Shown one piece after another: positions 1 through 13,292 of a stretch of 64,000 bases of DNA. Made by a program: the position numbers and the translations under genes. The notes below the pieces were generated by a model. That model saw only the letters and a program-made list of their open reading frames with translations, made no database searches and had not been told where the DNA came from. The stretch lies in NCBI RefSeq assembly GCF_002234675.1, contig NC_019875.2:28021818-28085817 (forward strand), in the 5' to 3' direction. The first letter of the stretch is position 1. Each line of letters starts with the position of its first letter. The DNA comes from Oryzias latipes (Eukaryota > Chordata > Actinopteri > Beloniformes > Adrianichthyidae).

Positions 1-3000
1 GGCCCTGCGTGCCTGGATTTGAGCTCCCTGGCGGGAAAACAATATGCAAACTTAATGGTTTTACAAAACAGGGACATTTACAGCTTTTAGAGAAAATGCA
101 TCTGAATAGCCCAAGAATCTGAACAACGGGGAAAAAAACAAAATGTGTTTCTATATATTGTGGTTTTTTGGACAATAAGTGTTGTACCGGGTGAATCTTC
201 TTTGCTCAAGACTCACAGTGTTACATTTCTGATGACTTGCTGCTGCTCATATTGACGTGCATCATGATAGTCAATTTATGCAGTCTGTAAAATGTCAGAA
301 TTGTGCTATTTTTAATTTTACAACATTTTATTATATTAGTGCAAATTATTAAACAGTGTGCTTATTGTCTGAGAGTGTGAGTCTGTACTTTTCACAAAAC
401 TTGGTGTATTTTTCTTTCACTTTATTAGCATTGTGTCTCATTTGTGTTTGTCATTGTGGGGCTTTTTTTTCTTTTCTGTGCAGGAACCATTGTTTTCCTG
501 CACTTTTCTTTAGCTGATAATATCCAAATAGAGATGGGTTCATAATTGATTATCCTCCTACTTTATTTTAATGTGTAGGTTTATTTTGAAAAGCTAGATG
601 TTTGTGTATTGTGTCCAAAGTCTGTGTGGAACGTTCTGCAGATGGAGAGCAGTGATTGTGAGGAGGTGTGGACATGTTTAACAACATCACAGCATCTGGT
701 GTGAGTATCAAGACTCGTGCACAGTTTAGGGCGTGAAGCCATCTCTGAAAGAACAAATGCTGTTTGGCAGTTCACAAAACTTGAGAAAACACAAACAGCT
801 TCCAACCTGCAGATGAATCCTACAGGGTCTCCTTGTGTCCTGCAGCCGCTGTGTCAAGGCAACAGCAAGTCTCTTGATGTGGTCTGTCATTTCCTCCGAG
901 CTGGGCTTACTCCGGCGCAACGAGTGTGGGAAAAAACAGTGTGAAAGGGACAAGAGGAAGTGTTTATTTATCTGTGTTGGTGGGGCACGATATCCACTTT
1001 GATCCGTCGTACACCACTGCCTGGACTGCTATGTGATGAGTTGAATCAGAGGGTCAGAAGGTCAGATATATACATTTTTTGTGTCAAAGATGAGGTCTCT
1101 AGGCTGTGAAACAGAAGCAGGAGGAGCAAAACCTTGCTGTCGGATTATTTAAACGGTGATAAGACAGACTTGGCTCAGAACTAATGAATCTCGTACGATG
1201 ATCACGAGTAAAGGATTTGCAGACCGGGATATGATATCATGGGGTTTGGTCTCCTTTGTAGCTCTCCGTCTTCATTCCATCTCCAAATCTTAGTCACTGA
1301 ACAAACAATCTTTTATTTTCGCTCCTCATTCAGTTAGGAGTGGTTGATTAAATAATCCATTTTCCTTTGTCTGGAAAATGTTATATTTAATTAAAGCACA
1401 AGCTCCATGTCAGCACCTCCAGTATAAAGACTGAGATAGCACAGTTGCGTTCTCATGCCATTGTGTCTCGAGTCTGTGAACGAGCCACACATGTCTGCAG
1501 TCGAGAGGAGCTCCTTTGCCAGAATACGTGTTTCCCAGAATTCTGTTGCGTCTGCTCCTTGGTAATAGTCTCCTTCTGCATGCATATCTGCAGTCAGGAT
1601 TTCCACCTGCAGCTACACTCCAAGACCTCATCCACCTCGTCCCATATGCACATGCAGGAAGTCTCTCAGCAAGAGTGCAAGTGGCACATGCTGGTGAGGG
1701 CTGGCCTGGGAGCGGAGTAGCTTCTCCTGTAGCTATCTGCTGCTGACAGTTCACACAGGCCCCTTTTTCCACTAGCCCTGGGCGTATCAGCACGCCGTTT
1801 CCCTTCTCAGAGGGCTCTATCTCCTGGCCTTTGGGCTAAAACAGTAACTTCACACTCTGTAGAGGGCATGGAGAGATGGCTTAAAATAAAGATATACCAT
1901 ATTCTGAGTAAGAATATAAAATAAAGAATTGAAATTAATCTAATAGGGAATAAAGAAGTAAGTGCGCTTTTTTTATTATAAGTAAAAGTATTTTAAAGGG
2001 TCGTGGTGAACTTCTGCACTTTTAAAGTACTGTATAGTGAGAAGTACTTTGCAACAATGGGTTAGGGAGGATATGGAATTTTGCTTCTTAGTTGACAAAT
2101 GAAACAATAAGAAAAATCTATAGAACAACCAATGCTGAAGCTACTTGCCTGCATTCAAACTGCTCATAATTGAGAATTGATTTTATCTCAGTTTAATTGA
2201 CATAAATTTGTTAGGGTATAGTATTGAGGAATGGTGGTTCATTTTCAAGTTCTATGTGACCCTTGGATGTCAAAGAGTTTTTAATTTTGATGCGTGTTTA
2301 TATTGTTTATTTTTGTGTTTATTTTAATCGTTTTTTTTTGCTGCTGTTTTTTTTTTACTTTAATTTTTGTACGATGACCTGGGGATCCGCGAAAAGCGCT
2401 GAAACAAATAAAATTATTATTTTTATTGTTGTTGCGTTTGGAGACATTTTTAAAAATCTATTATCAGAGGGATAAATCTTAGCAAACAATGGGTTTAAAA
2501 GGCAAACGCAACATTCATCTAAATAATAAAAAGCTTAGTGTTTGCGTCTTTTTACTTTCCAAAACATAAGACTATCAAATGAATTTATACTGAATTAAAC
2601 TGGATTGTAAGGACTAGAAAAGTTATTTAAGTTTAACCAGTTAGACTAACATAATATTTCTCACTACTTTGACAAAAATATTTAGGAAAAATCTATTTAA
2701 ACTTTTATCATTTTTGTCTTTATTTTTATGAAATCACAAGTTTATTAATTACATTGTATTAACATTTGTAATTAATTATAAAAAATGAACATAAAAAGAT
2801 AAAAAAACAGAGAACAGTAAAATGAAAGAAGCTAATGTGTAGAGAGAAACAGTTTAACAACAATGCAAATGTCTACAAATTCACAATCTTCTTTTATGTC
2901 TACAAAAGTTGAGAAAGTTGGGGAGCACACCAAGCATACAAATTGAACTGTTACATTTGGGTTCTGCCAGTCAATGGAATCTGAGACCTTTTGAATAATA

Positions 3001-4650
3001 TCAGCTAGATCACCATGCAATTGCTCCAAAAAAGGTCCACCACAAATCCATAAAATATCGCCATTGTCCTTCAACTTTAAGATTTAAAAGATGTCTTTGT
3101 TCCACTGAGCTACAGTTGGAAGGTTTCTCTTTAATCCGATTAAATAAAATAAATCTTCATGCTAGTATAAGTAGTTCACAAACTAATTTAGACTTGTTTT
3201 TGTGTTGTTTTAAGGTGGTAACCCCAGTAGGAACTCACTCGCATCTTAACATGATTTGAACACATTTTTTAAATAATCATTTAGTAGGTCAACATTTTTT
3301 AATTGGCAGCTATATTGACACTGTTGGTTCAGAAAAAAGTCCCGTGACCATCAAAGAACATCTCATGAGAACCAAAGTTGCATTCAAGGCAAATTCCGTT
3401 GTGAAATATACGCGACGGCGTTGACAAGGAGATGAATGGGAGGAATAACAAAGAATATTATCTCTAGTTCTGCTGCTTCAGGTTCGATTGTTAGTGAAAC
3501 TCTGTGACAGGAATGCAGTGTTAGTAATGAGGTACTCTTTTAATTTGTTTTCTTTGCATGTGGTATCGAATTTTTTTCCACAAAGGTGTTGAAATTTAAA
3601 TTTACTGATTCTTCACAGGCGGAACTGGCTAATGTGTTTATTATGGTAACTTAGGGTCAAAGGCACCCAAGCATCCGCTTTCCATATCTGGGTGTCTCCT
3701 GACATGGACATCCAATGCCTTCAGCCCCGACTGACTCTTTGGAGTGTGCTCCGGCCACCCATTAGCGCACCCATCAGCCTCATTAGGTTTATTAATGATG
3801 TCTTCCTTTTCTGTCACATCAGAGGTTTTCACTTACAGTTCTGGTGATCCTGGTGTACGTTAGGGCAGTTCAAAGTGTGGGATCCCATCTGGAGTGTCTC
3901 ATACAGAACAGTGTCTGTGGGGCCACGGAGGCTGCAATTCCTCCAGCAAACTTTCAGCAGTTGTCTCCATCATGTCCAAATGTTGTGGAATATGGGGCTG
4001 AGAGAGACAGGAAGTCTGTGAATTGTTATTCTCAATACCAATGGCTCATTGAGCACACAGGAAAAAAGTGGTCACATCATTTGGAAAGGCTTTTAGGAAG
4101 AACATCATTTGATGGATATTCAGGGCAGAGCTTTACAGACTTGGGAAACAGAGAATTCCAGGGGCATGAGGAAAAAGTGTGCAGCTTTCCAGCTTTTGCT
4201 TGTCCGGGCACATCACATTGCTCATAAAAAAGTAAAAAGAATCTCCATTTTCTCTGATTAGCATAAATAAAGGAGAAATAAATGTTAGCATTAGAAGTCT
4301 TCATGGTGATGGAAAACTAAAATCTTTCCATATACAGTCATGCACAGAAATATCATCACTTATGAGGAATTTAAGCCCCGGTTGATTAAAAGTTCCAGCA
4401 TGTTTTGGTCAGGTTCAAACCCCTGACGTCAGATATTGGGGCAGTTGTATGTTCCTTTAATAAACCGGAAAGCGGCATGTGTTGAACACATTAATATACT
4501 CTCCAGTTTTGGAGTGAGATTTATCACACTTTTCTCCTTCCTGCCATCAGTAATACAGAGTTCAAACGCTGGCAAGTCTTTTTGTCATTGGGTGAATCCA
4601 AATTCATGAACTTCATCAAATAAAGGAACTTAACTAAGACATTTTCAATT
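1..4650. other. Gene-free interval at window start
   Basis: No reading frame here resembles a known protein. The longest frames (127 codons at 1410-1793 minus and at 3844-4227 plus) have no recognisable domain and no convincing splice structure. The first ~370 bp are AT-rich, with an ATTAAA followed by GT-rich sequence near 350-385. This could be the 3' UTR tail of a plus-strand gene lying outside the window, but nothing coding confirms it. The rest is AT-rich intergenic DNA with short T and A runs. Confidence 0.4.
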
Positions 4651-4965
4651 AGAAGCAGCTGAATGGCTCAGTTGGCTGTGTGAAGGACTGGCGCATTGGA
4701 AAACAGGGTTCGTTTTCCAGGGGGCACGATCAGCTTCATCCAGAGTGGGTAATTGTACAGGACCCTTCACGCTACTGCCTAACTATGTAGCCACAAGGAG
4801 GCCCATGTCTGGGTCCACCTGTGCCGGTCTGTTACCCAGATAAAATACAGGGTTGGGTCAGGAAGGGCATCTGGCGTAAAAATCTCTGCCAAACCACCTG
4901 TGGGAATTAGTGAAAGCTAATTTAACCCCTGACAGGATGTGCCGAAAGGTGAATAACAACAAATC
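4651..4965 (+). mobile_element. tRNA-derived SINE
   Basis: The 5' end is tRNA-like. An A-box-like TGGCTCAGTTGG lies at 4664-4675 and a B-box-like GGTTCGTTTTCC at 4707-4718, with tRNA-type spacing. The body contains the stretch ending in GTCAGGAAGGGCATCTGGCG, which is widespread in teleost SINEs (established knowledge, from memory). The 3' tail is A-rich (AATAACAACAAATC). It is an old copy: the B box deviates from GGTTCGANTCC. The exact 3' limit is uncertain. Confidence 0.75.
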
Positions 4966-5156
4966 CTTTACACATGAAGACCCTTTAACCCGTAATAATC
5001 TCTGAACTCACCTTTGAGTTTTCCAATCACATCAGCTGTAGGAATGACATAGACTTGCCATTTTTATAGTTTTCATTCAAATAACGTAAAGGTTTCAAAA
5101 AGTTTTCTGCTGTAAAAAATATTGATTTTAAACAAATATAACTGATATGGTGCCTC

Positions 5157-5666
5157 TGTCAGACTCCTCCCCCTTTCCTCTCCGCTTGGCTCCTGATTCA
5201 GCCCAGCTGCGACCACTTACCTCAGGATCAGTATTCTTCGCCAGTCCGTTGCCCCTGATGGTGCATATTTGATCTCCAGGTCAAGTTCTGTATTCTCTCG
5301 TTACGCCGAGCCTGCGCCTAATCTCTGTCTACTCACCCCCAGGAATCCAAAGCCACAATTGGTCGCCTGAATCAGCCTCAGCCCGGAACCCTCATCCTGC
5401 CTACTCCTCTGGACACACCTCGAGCCTCTGCCGTTTCTCCTGTCCCCCGGATCTCCACTGACGACGACAACTTCTTCCAGGACCTGCGGAGGAACCCACC
5501 AGTGACGCCACCGAAGTCTGCCTCACGTGTAGTGATCCCCACTAATCTTGCTCACGCTCGTCTAACATACCTGTCCATTAAATCTACTTACCTGCCACGC
5601 TCGTCCTCCTCTGTGTTTCTTGCGGGTTCCAGCGTCTGGGTTCGAAATTGTTCTGTAGCCATGACA
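5157..5666 (+). mobile_element. LTR-like retroelement fragment
   Basis: This C-rich segment contrasts with its AT-rich flanks. It carries an ATTAAA-type signal near 5577-5582, then a stretch resembling the 3' part of the solo LTR at 41140-41545 (a 'CGTCTGGGTTC'-like box), and ends in CCATGACA, the same terminus as that LTR. No matching 5' TGTCATG end or target duplication was found, so it is probably 5'-truncated or diverged. The class is inferred from the shared end only. The 75-codon frame inside (5502-5729) is not considered a gene. Confidence 0.4.
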
Positions 5667-7516
5667 GTCACCAGAGTAATTGTGATTTCCTATCAAATAA
5701 AATCTTTGGAACATTGTTATGTAGTTTAGTGAAAATTCCTGGTTTTGTGTGAAGATTTTCACATTTTCTGACCTTTTCTTTGCTTTGGTTTTGTATTTAT
5801 GCATTTTTAGTTTGTCTCTACACGTTTGACTTTTGTTATATAATGTCAAATCTATTTGATTTAAATAAAAATTACAAAAGTTTTACAGATTTACTATTTG
5901 GAATTATGTTTTTGGGACGGTTTTAGGTCCATTGCGCAGTTGTGTAATGTAATTTATAAAAAGAGGCTGGGGTTGCACTGAAAAGATGGATTTTAACTAA
6001 TCACACAAAATACTGTTTTGAAGAGAGATAAATAGAACAAATTGTAAAGTAGGCCCACAAAAAGCTCCAAAAGACCTCTGATTACTAAAGCTTAAAACTG
6101 GGGATGGAAAGGATACAGATGTGTATCAAAACATCGATCTGGTACTGAGAATAACAGCTGCATTTGTTGAAAACGACAGACACAAATATAATGGTTGGTA
6201 AAAAGGTGTAAAATTGATGTAAATTATTGGTTTCTGGCAATCTTTTTAATTTACTCCTGTTTTGCTCTCTATTGTCTTTGACTTTGTGTATGGGGATCAA
6301 AGCGAAAAGACGTCCAATAACAAGTTGGGTCAATTCCAATTGGCTGAAGGGGAACCACAGCAAGGGATTTGTGTTGTCTGATCTAAATGTATGATAGCCT
6401 TGTTTTACAGCACTTTAAACATTACCTAAATATATTAAAATGGTAATTTTGTGGTTCTTTTTACCACAAAGAACAAAACAGTCTAAAATGTCTAAAATGC
6501 AGGTTTTAACGCTTTAAGCTATTATCTAATGTAGACATTTTTTTCATTGCTTCGAAAGTTCCAATATGAACAAGAGTTTCATTTATAGTTTTAAACGCCA
6601 AATGAATCAAGATTGTATCAATTGAGGTCAAAGAATTGGACAATATCGTATCGCCAAAAAGTTAGTTCAATCCTTTATGTATCGATTCGTGAACCATGTG
6701 CTTAAATCATGTGAGAGGGAAAGGTTCACACCCCTCACTAAAACCTGTAAATCTGGCACATGGACTCCATTTAAACAAATAATATCCATTCAAAGATCAC
6801 ATCATAACATTTGCCATGTCAAATCCTCTCATGACTGACTTCAAGTAAATAAGGAAGTGAGCAGCCCTAGAAGCAGTCTCAGTTCAGTCAGGCATCTCTG
6901 GAATGCACCAGAACATGCCCGATCCACAAAGGCGACTCCCTGGGACACACAAGGCACACAGACGATCCGCTGCTTAGCTACCGGTGCCAAACTCAACATG
7001 ACACTGCAAGAAGTCTCAGGGTCAGAGTTGTTTTACCAGCTGGAAGGGCACTATGCAATATTAAGGAGGTAGTTTTAGAGTTGTGAAGATTGTTGTGCTG
7101 CGCTGCAATAAAATGAAATTATAGTACTACGAAATGAGCAACTGAAACATTTTTAAACATAACTGTCAGGTATGTTAAATTGCCCAGGCGTCTGTGCTAT
7201 ACACTGATTAGCTGCCATAGCAACCAGTGTTTTGGTGTTAATCACCGCCAACGTGGAGTTTACGGTTTACTCAAATCAAGGGTTCCACTGCGGTGTGAAG
7301 CTTTGCTGTCATTACAATTTGATTTTAAGACTGAGGTGCTGCTGCAACTCCTGTTATTCTATCAGGGGGGTAAGGAATTGTCTTTTTTAATTTAGAGAAC
7401 AGACTCGCATTTCCGTCATAACTTTACAGGAGAACTTTATCATTTGGCTGCCTTTTATATGTTTGCATACAGTAAATAACAGACAATTCTGCATGTATCT
7501 CACTTTGAGAGCTAAT

Positions 7517-7541
7517 ACTTACCATTATCATAATGGTAAGT
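7517..7541. repeat. Perfect 25-bp palindrome
   Basis: ACTTACCATTAT and ATAATGGTAAGT are exact reverse complements separated by a single C. The site can form a 12-bp hairpin. It lies in non-coding DNA with no neighbouring gene. It may be the core of a degraded miniature inverted-repeat transposon or chance. Confidence 0.6.
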
Positions 7542-10500
7542 CCCTTATCTGGTTAAGGTGCTTCCTTGTGCATCAAGTTGCAACAGGCCAGGAAAATACA
7601 GTAGCACCACCTTGTGTTGTGGCACAAAGGCCAAAAGATATGGCGGAGTAGAACTTTTGACCCTTTCCAGTTTAATATCACATAAGAAAACAAAACTGAC
7701 TTTCAGACATAATTTGAGGTTGACTGCCAACGGATTTGTTTCCATTTTCCTTGAGGTGACTTGTGTTCTGGAGAATTTTACAGTCAGAGGTGGAATGAGG
7801 GCATTCCACCCTTGGCCTTTATGTCTTTCTCAGACAAGAGGAAAGTAAGTCGTGTTGGCTAATCCCCTCACCAAACTCAGCCAGACACTGAGTTGTTTTG
7901 GCATAATTAGAACCTGCTGCAGATGTCTAAAGTATTACCTCACTGCAGAGAACAAGGTTTCCCCCACTTACAGCCCTTAGCTGGCTGGATCTGGATTCTA
8001 TTCTACTACTGATCAGTGGGGAGCTCCCTGCACTTGCTGCTCCTGCTCTATGCTGAAAAATACACTTCAGTTTTTCAAGATAGGGAGGCAATTGTTTTGG
8101 GCCTCATTTTGTGTTTTCTACCTAATGGTCTCACTGTGTTCAGTGTGTCTCACTTAACGGGACTCAAAAATTACAAAAACAAAATTTTGTTCAATGTGGC
8201 ATCATTTTTAACATTCTGTGGGTATAAAAACTTAATTTAGCCAGTAAGTCATTTTTTAGTTCATCATGAACACACAATGTTGCTTAACAGATGAGCAGTG
8301 CCACCTGGCCTTAGTGCATCTTTGGGTTGGTAGTAGACAGTCAGATGTTGCAGGTGAACTTGGTGAGTCTCAAAGTGTCATCAGCAGACTTGCATCAAGA
8401 CACAGAACTACTGACAGTAAGTAATAAATATAAAAATAATGAAAATATTGGTTCTTTTTATTTCTTTTTAGTAATATCAAAGGGATTTTTTACCTATTAC
8501 ATTAACATGGAGGACAATTCATTTGTCTGGAACAATGTTATGCAGTTATGTAAAGATATGAACTACTACTGTCCTGCTTCAGGATGCATTTTTCTCCACC
8601 ACATCTAGCCAATTCAGTCATTTTCTGTGACCCACAAATAAAGCATGGCTGTCCTAAGGAATACCCTGAACAGATGACTACGTTTGGGTTGTATAGCCAC
8701 AAAATCTGCATGAGTGTATGTGTGCGCAAGGCCTCAAACTGCTGTTAGGGATCAAGGAGGCCCAAAAGCTCTGCTAACTTCACTGCTTCAATCTAAACTT
8801 GAGGTCATTCCTCTGCAGCTTGACCAATTATCCGAGCATGGCCTGGAAAGTCTCAGCAAGGCAGAGCGCCTTAATTGGTTAAGGTCAACTTCTTGGAAGC
8901 CACATTTAAATAAAAAAGGTGATGCCATAAACTTCTTTTTTTGTTTTAAACCTCGGAATTTAAATGCAAAATTGTTCAAATAAAAGTTTGATACTAATTT
9001 GAACTAAAAGGACATATCACTGCAAGTACATCCAAAAACACGTTTAATAATTTCCATATCTGAGAGGACGTTGGTAATTACTGTCTGCTATTTTCTCAAG
9101 GATGTCCACTTTTAGCATCCAAGTCATGGTGTCATTGAGCTGAGGAGCACATTTGCAGGGTGTGAGTCATGTCGTGTGTTTGGGAACTCCGGTCCCGGCT
9201 GAGTCTCATTACAAGAAAAATGGTGCAGATTGTTTTGTAATTATGAGAGAAAGAATCTAGATATGTCAAAAGCACCTTCTTTGCCAAGTTTTGGTTAAAA
9301 AAAAATCTAGACATGAACCTAATAGCTTGTTGTGAATGCTGGAATCATCTGGGCTTAAAGATCTGAGGTGTGTGGATAACAAAGGTAGGAAGAGAATAAA
9401 AATGAGTATTAGAGAAGGTGTAGAGGGTTTGTTTTTTAAATAATGACCACATTTTTAATGTGCAAAACCCTATTTTTTTTAACCCAAAAGTTAATTTGAG
9501 ACTCATCACTTTAAAACTGGTCTGTTTCTATTGAAAGCCCCCAGACAGAGCATGTCTGTTTTGATTTATGGAGAGGAAATAGTTGCTCTCTCCTTGCAGG
9601 TGGGCCTGGAAAACCCTGCTCTCCTCCCCTCATTCTGACATGGCAACCTTGTGTAAGCGGCATCCTTTTAGCCACAAATCGCAACAGGTCCCAATCTTTA
9701 ATCGTCAGTTGCAAGTCTTAGATTACAGTTTGGTCACCGCAGAGAAATATCCCAGATGTGGCTTCATTTTAGAGGGTACTTGATCATTTAAAACACTCAA
9801 GGGAAGAGGGGCCGCCTCCTAAGCTTGCTCAAGAGCGCAACTCTAAGTGTTGAAAGCAAGTCGAGAAGGAAAAAGTAGGAATAGAATGAATCGGATGGGA
9901 GCTGCTTATTAATTTACGTGCAAGATCAAATCTGACAGTTATTTGATGGTTTTTGAAGACTCGCTCTTATGAAAATTGTGTTTTTGGTGTAATCAAATTA
10001 TACTCAAAATTGCATTTATGAGCATTTCTTTATTTAAATCGTAGTGAATCAGGAACAGACAAAAAATACAGTATAAAAAAAGCTTCTTTATGATGTATAA
10101 AATACTGTATGGGCCACAGGCTCCCTGCTCTGAGCTCTCAGCAACAGGAAGAAGGAGGTGGGTGGCAGGGTGGCTCCACACCATTGGTCCCAACTCAGAG
10201 GCAAATTTCTAACAAACTACTGTCACTCTGCTGAAAATATGTCCTAGAAAATGACACTGTTTTTTATATATTTTGACCAAAAGCAGCTTAAGTTATAAAC
10301 TAGGGGTTTTAACGATTAATCAGTCAATCGTTAAATCAATTTCTCCAGCTAGATTAATCCGTCTGAAGCAAGTTGTTGATCAAATCAAATTGAATCAACC
10401 CATACCATAACAAAATGAAATAAATAAACTATAATCAATCCTGGAAAATACTATTTGGATTCAGACATGGTAGGTTAATTTTACTGTAACGTAAAAACAA

Positions 10501-13262
10501 CCAAGTGACATCACAGCGGACAACACATGTCATGACAGCAAAAATGATTATGCCATCAGTACAGTCCAATGTGTGGAAAAACTTTGAATTTAGCAAAGAA
10601 TGTGCTAATAATGTTCCCTTTGGATTATTTTCATGTGGAAAAACAACAATGGGCTGAACCTTAGGAAACAAAAATGTGAATGGATTTGATGGATTTGACA
10701 TCCATTCTTGTACCCAGGTATCTATCATAGAGTCAAACGGGTTGAAATTTAGGCTACAGGACCTGGAGCAATCTGAGGTCAGTGAATTGGATCGAATCTG
10801 ATTGCTCAAATGAACCAATATCAACTATGAATCGCTTTGTCAATCACAAATTATGATATGAATCAAATGGTTGTTCAAATGAATCGTGGCTCCCTTCATC
10901 ACTGAATGAACGGACATAAATAAAGCAGACATCATGTTGGAGTTGAACCTTCATTTGCTGCTTCTCTGAACCATTTTAGTAGACTGAAGTGCAGGATGTG
11001 CACTTTATGATTTTGCATCTTCTTTTACATCTCGTAAGTAAAACTCTCGCTCTATTCTAATCTAATGAAGTTAGCAAAATTTGTGCATTTCTCTAAAACT
11101 TAAAATAAGCCCTACATGGGCTGGTCTTGAAGCCGAGGATGGCATCTTCTTGAGTGGTTCTGAAATCTTCTTTCTTGACCACATGCTTGTCCTGATGCCA
11201 TGACTCAACTTCCAGACATCATACTTGAGAAACTTCACATACACATTGCTCAGGATAGCTTTAAGCACAACACTTATCAAATGAAACAAGATAGAACATG
11301 TTGCATTTGGTGGAAGCTGAACATCTATGAAAAGTTTATGCAAAGAGAATAAACCTTTTTTTTGGTCAATTTTGCCATCAGAGTTCTAGCCTACATCGTT
11401 TGTATCAAACAAACCCCCAGGTTCACAGCCACAATTGGTCGAATTTCTGACTTCTGCAGCAGCCTGATTGCCAGAGAAAGAAGTGGGTCTTTATATTCAT
11501 GTCACCATAACTCAGTCTGAATACTCAGGAATTGGTCTAACGCTGCATGACACGTCTGGATTTTCTACCTGAGAAGCACGACAATTGTGACATGCATTTT
11601 TCGCCAAACTACTGGTTTCCATCTGCTAAGCTAATCCACACAAGGATTTGTTGCTTAAACCTCAGAAAATAAATAAATAAGTAAATCTTTACAACAACAA
11701 AAAAAACTAAAAAATATGGAGCTTTCCTGGTCTAGAATTTTTTTCCTCCATTAATTTATGGCCTCTTCTAACAGCTGAGGACTCGCAGCTGGTGGTGTAT
11801 GATTTATCCCAGTAAACACGTTTTTGCTTGAGATACCTGATAAGTCAAGGTTGGATAAATGAAAAACAGGTGACTGAAGTATGGAGGCAAAACCACTTTC
11901 CAAGTTACAAAAAAGTGAACCATAAAAGAGATTTTGAAGTCTTGGAGCAGAGCTGGTTTTGTTCACTTTATTGCTTCTGCTGGATTTGATAATGTAAAGA
12001 AATTAAATGTGCCGAACCTCCTAAGCACATTGTAATTATACCTTCATTGAAATTTTTTCCTTTGCTTTCAAACAGGTAATTCAGGCTTTTCCTCTTTGAC
12101 TCTGATGGCACGTTTGAAAGATTTTTTATTACAAGGGAAACTCTAATTACATGTTTTCCTGTCTTCAAATACAAGAAAAATTTAAAGATTTACCCTCCGA
12201 CTTCCAGATCAAGGCTCACCACTAATGACACAAGAACATACTTCACGAAGCTCCTGTAAGACTTGAAAACCACAGAGGAGGGTGGAGAGTGACTCATTTT
12301 GTTTCACATGTAGATGGCCATTCCATCTTTTTCACTTTCCAGGATGGAAGAAATGTGACATATCTAAATTTGCCTCTACATAAGAAAAGAACAGGTTTTG
12401 CAGTCCCTCCTAATGTGCATTTCACTCACAATAAAGTTTCTGTAAAATGCATGAAGGTGAAACCAGCAGCAAACCGATCATAAACAAACCATTGGCTATC
12501 CAGTCTTTGATTTTGTAAATCACTACAAACTTCAAAAGCCCCGTTCAGTTCAAAAACTTGATTTTAAAACAGGTCAAATAAAACACTTTGTTTTTAATAA
12601 GCTGTGCAGCTTCATGGCATGTGTAATAAAGTGATGGTCCTTTTTACTTTTATCCCAATTTTGAGTTTCTGAGACAATTTAAGAAGAGGTAAAACAACGA
12701 AATGGCATAAAATGCATTTAAAAATAATATTTAACTGAAATAATTCATACCTATTTAGCTAAAGACTATAGAAGACATGAAATAACATAACCTTCAACTT
12801 TTGCTGACCATCATAATCGTAAAAGGGGTCATTGTTCGTTAGCTCATCAGCATAGTAATTGTTGACTCAAGCAGGAAGTTTGCAGAAACTGTGACCTTAA
12901 AAAATACAGATAAGTGGTAAAAGTCAAGCTGCTGATGCTGATTCAAGAACACGCTTAACGGGCATTCTTGAACGCATTTTAGCAAATGGTGTTTACACAG
13001 GTCTGTCACTACCTGATACTAGTGCAGGAGGCTTGGCGCGAAATCTCAGAAGTGCAAATCTCGTGAATCTTGCACCAGGGTTTTTCTTTCACTGCTCTAT
13101 TCCAATATATGAAAGACTTCGTGTCATTGAATTCCAGCCAGACACGAACCGCAATTATTAATTCCTCCTTCATAATTGATTTGCAAACAACTGGCACTTT
13201 AGTAAATTGAACAGATGCTACCCATACGTCACTACCAAATCTGAGTCCCTGATTGCCTGACG

Positions 13263-13292
13263 TGATCAAAGTTTGATCACTTTGATCAAAGT
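13263..13292. promoter_or_regulatory. Cluster of TCF/LEF-like motifs
   Basis: Three ATCAAAG/CTTTGAT-type words occur in about 30 bp (TGATCAAAG, then TTTGATCA, then CTTTGATCAAAG), forming overlapping palindromes. TCF/LEF factors bind (A/T)(A/T)CAAAG. With no gene nearby, the regulatory meaning is only a possibility. Confidence 0.25.

Noticed and set aside
1-370. 3' UTR of a plus-strand neighbour gene (such as a WNT-cluster gene expected from synteny)
   Set aside because: Only an ATTAAA and GT-rich stretch support it; no coding sequence is visible.
1410-1793. 127-codon minus-strand frame
   Set aside because: No family resemblance, Cys/Arg-rich composition typical of shadow translation, no splice context.
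3844-4227. 127-codon plus-strand frame
   Set aside because: No homology recognised and no conserved motif.
4426-4433. Isolated CRE (TGACGTCA)
   Set aside because: An 8-bp word in gene-free DNA with no promoter context; other isolated copies at 26404 and 30561 are likewise not interpreted.
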